Positions 22,600 through 22,882 of a DNA stretch of 22,882 nucleotides are shown here, in pieces (within the stretch, counting starts at the first letter, position 1; each line of letters opens with the position of its first letter). Where the stretch lies: positions 1-22,882 of the IMG/VR virus record IMGVR_UViG_3300020172_002077. One strand, given 5' to 3'. Position numbers and translations under genes: made by a program. Below the pieces are notes generated by a model. It was given only the letters and a program-made list of their open reading frames with translations. It was not told where the DNA came from and did no database searches. The stretch comes from a virus.

Positions 22600-22882
22600 T
22601 TCTCCCCCTTCGGCGCTTCGGGTAGCGGCATCCAGTGGGTGAAATATTCAATCGGAGTAGCGTTCTCAGTTTCGATTACTGGCTCAATCCCACGCCATTT
22701 CACCACGCGCTTAACTTTTTCAATGTGCGACACCTCCATTCTCCCCACTTGGCTCAGCAATAGCACATCTTCGCTATACCCATGCTTATTAAGCTCCGGC
22801 AGCCGCTCCTTAACGCTGATCCATTGTTGTGCGGCTTGGTAGCCAGCCCTATAGCCTTCACAAGCACATTGATTACATCGCT
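22596..22882 (-). CDS. DUF551-domain protein (5' end beyond window)
   Basis: The frame is open to the right edge. The visible C-terminal part, 94 residues, reads from Cys-x-x-Cys-x-Cys-Glu-Gly-Tyr-Arg-Ala-Gly-Tyr through Gln-Gln-Trp-Ile-Ser-Val-Lys-Glu-Arg-Leu-Pro-Glu to a closing Tyr-Phe-Thr-His-Trp-Met-Pro-Leu-Pro-Glu-Ala-Pro. The Trp-Ile-Ser-Val-x-Glu-Arg-Leu-Pro start and the Thr-His-Trp-Met-Pro-Leu-Pro end define the DUF551 domain, common in phages and of unknown function. The middle is slightly unusual in length. The TGA stop overlaps the GTG start of the next gene. Confidence 0.78.
   Translation of the reverse strand, partial: RCNQCACEGYRAGYQAAQQWISVKERLPELNKHGYSEDVLLLSQVGRMEVSHIEKVKRVVKWRGIEPVIETENATPIEYFTHWMPLPEAPKGEK

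Noticed and set aside
22513-22842. Forward ORF of 109 codons near the right edge
   Set aside because: Opposite-strand shadow of the DUF551 gene and the 80-residue gene, whose overlapping starts and stops and recognised domain fix the real frame.

Overview
This window is the late (structural and lysis) half of a tailed bacteriophage genome, most likely a podovirus-type phage of a Gram-negative host. The evidence is an N4-gp56-type major capsid protein beside homologues of the P22 short-tail proteins gp4 (adaptor) and gp10 (hub), a set of putative ejection proteins ending in a 1511-residue internal virion protein, and Gram-negative-style signal peptides. No integrase, repressor, tRNA, CRISPR array or insertion sequence is seen. 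The host genus cannot be named from the sequence.

Layout. 1-2460, head genes: the end of a scaffold-like protein, the major capsid gene split by a 246-base insert, a small 137-residue protein, and a rho-independent terminator. 2472-6363, tail core: gp4-like adaptor, a repeat-built tail fibre, a small tail-assembly chaperone, and the gp10-like hub. 6360-11075, surface proteins: two collagen-like proteins (one with an Mtd-type N-terminus), two small proteins, three tandem paralogues of unknown function and a repeat protein. After an 88-base gap with a strong hairpin, 11164-19916 holds five smaller putative ejection proteins and the 1511-residue protein. 19913-22053 holds a lone reverse-strand exported protein and a forward lysis cassette: XhlA-like membrane protein, SLT transglycosylase, exported cysteine-rich protein and a two-helix holin-like protein. 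22037-22882, on the reverse strand, begins another operon with a DUF551 protein, an 80-residue unknown and a PD-(D/E)xK resolvase-like nuclease.

The main discovery is at 861-1106. The capsid reading frame stops two codons into this stretch and resumes, in phase and with the family-conserved sequence, right after it. The insert folds into P1 (with a U.G pair at the 5' splice site), P2, P3, P4-P5, P6, P7, P8, P9, P9.1 and a short P10, and ends in G. This is a compact group I self-splicing intron with no homing endonuclease, placed in the most highly expressed gene of the phage. Removing it gives a 347-residue capsid protein.

Genes are very tightly packed: most neighbours overlap by 1 or 4 bases or are a few bases apart, so translational coupling within long late transcripts is likely. 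No convincing bacterial promoter was found. There is no gene-free stretch over 300 bases; the longest non-coding piece is the intron.
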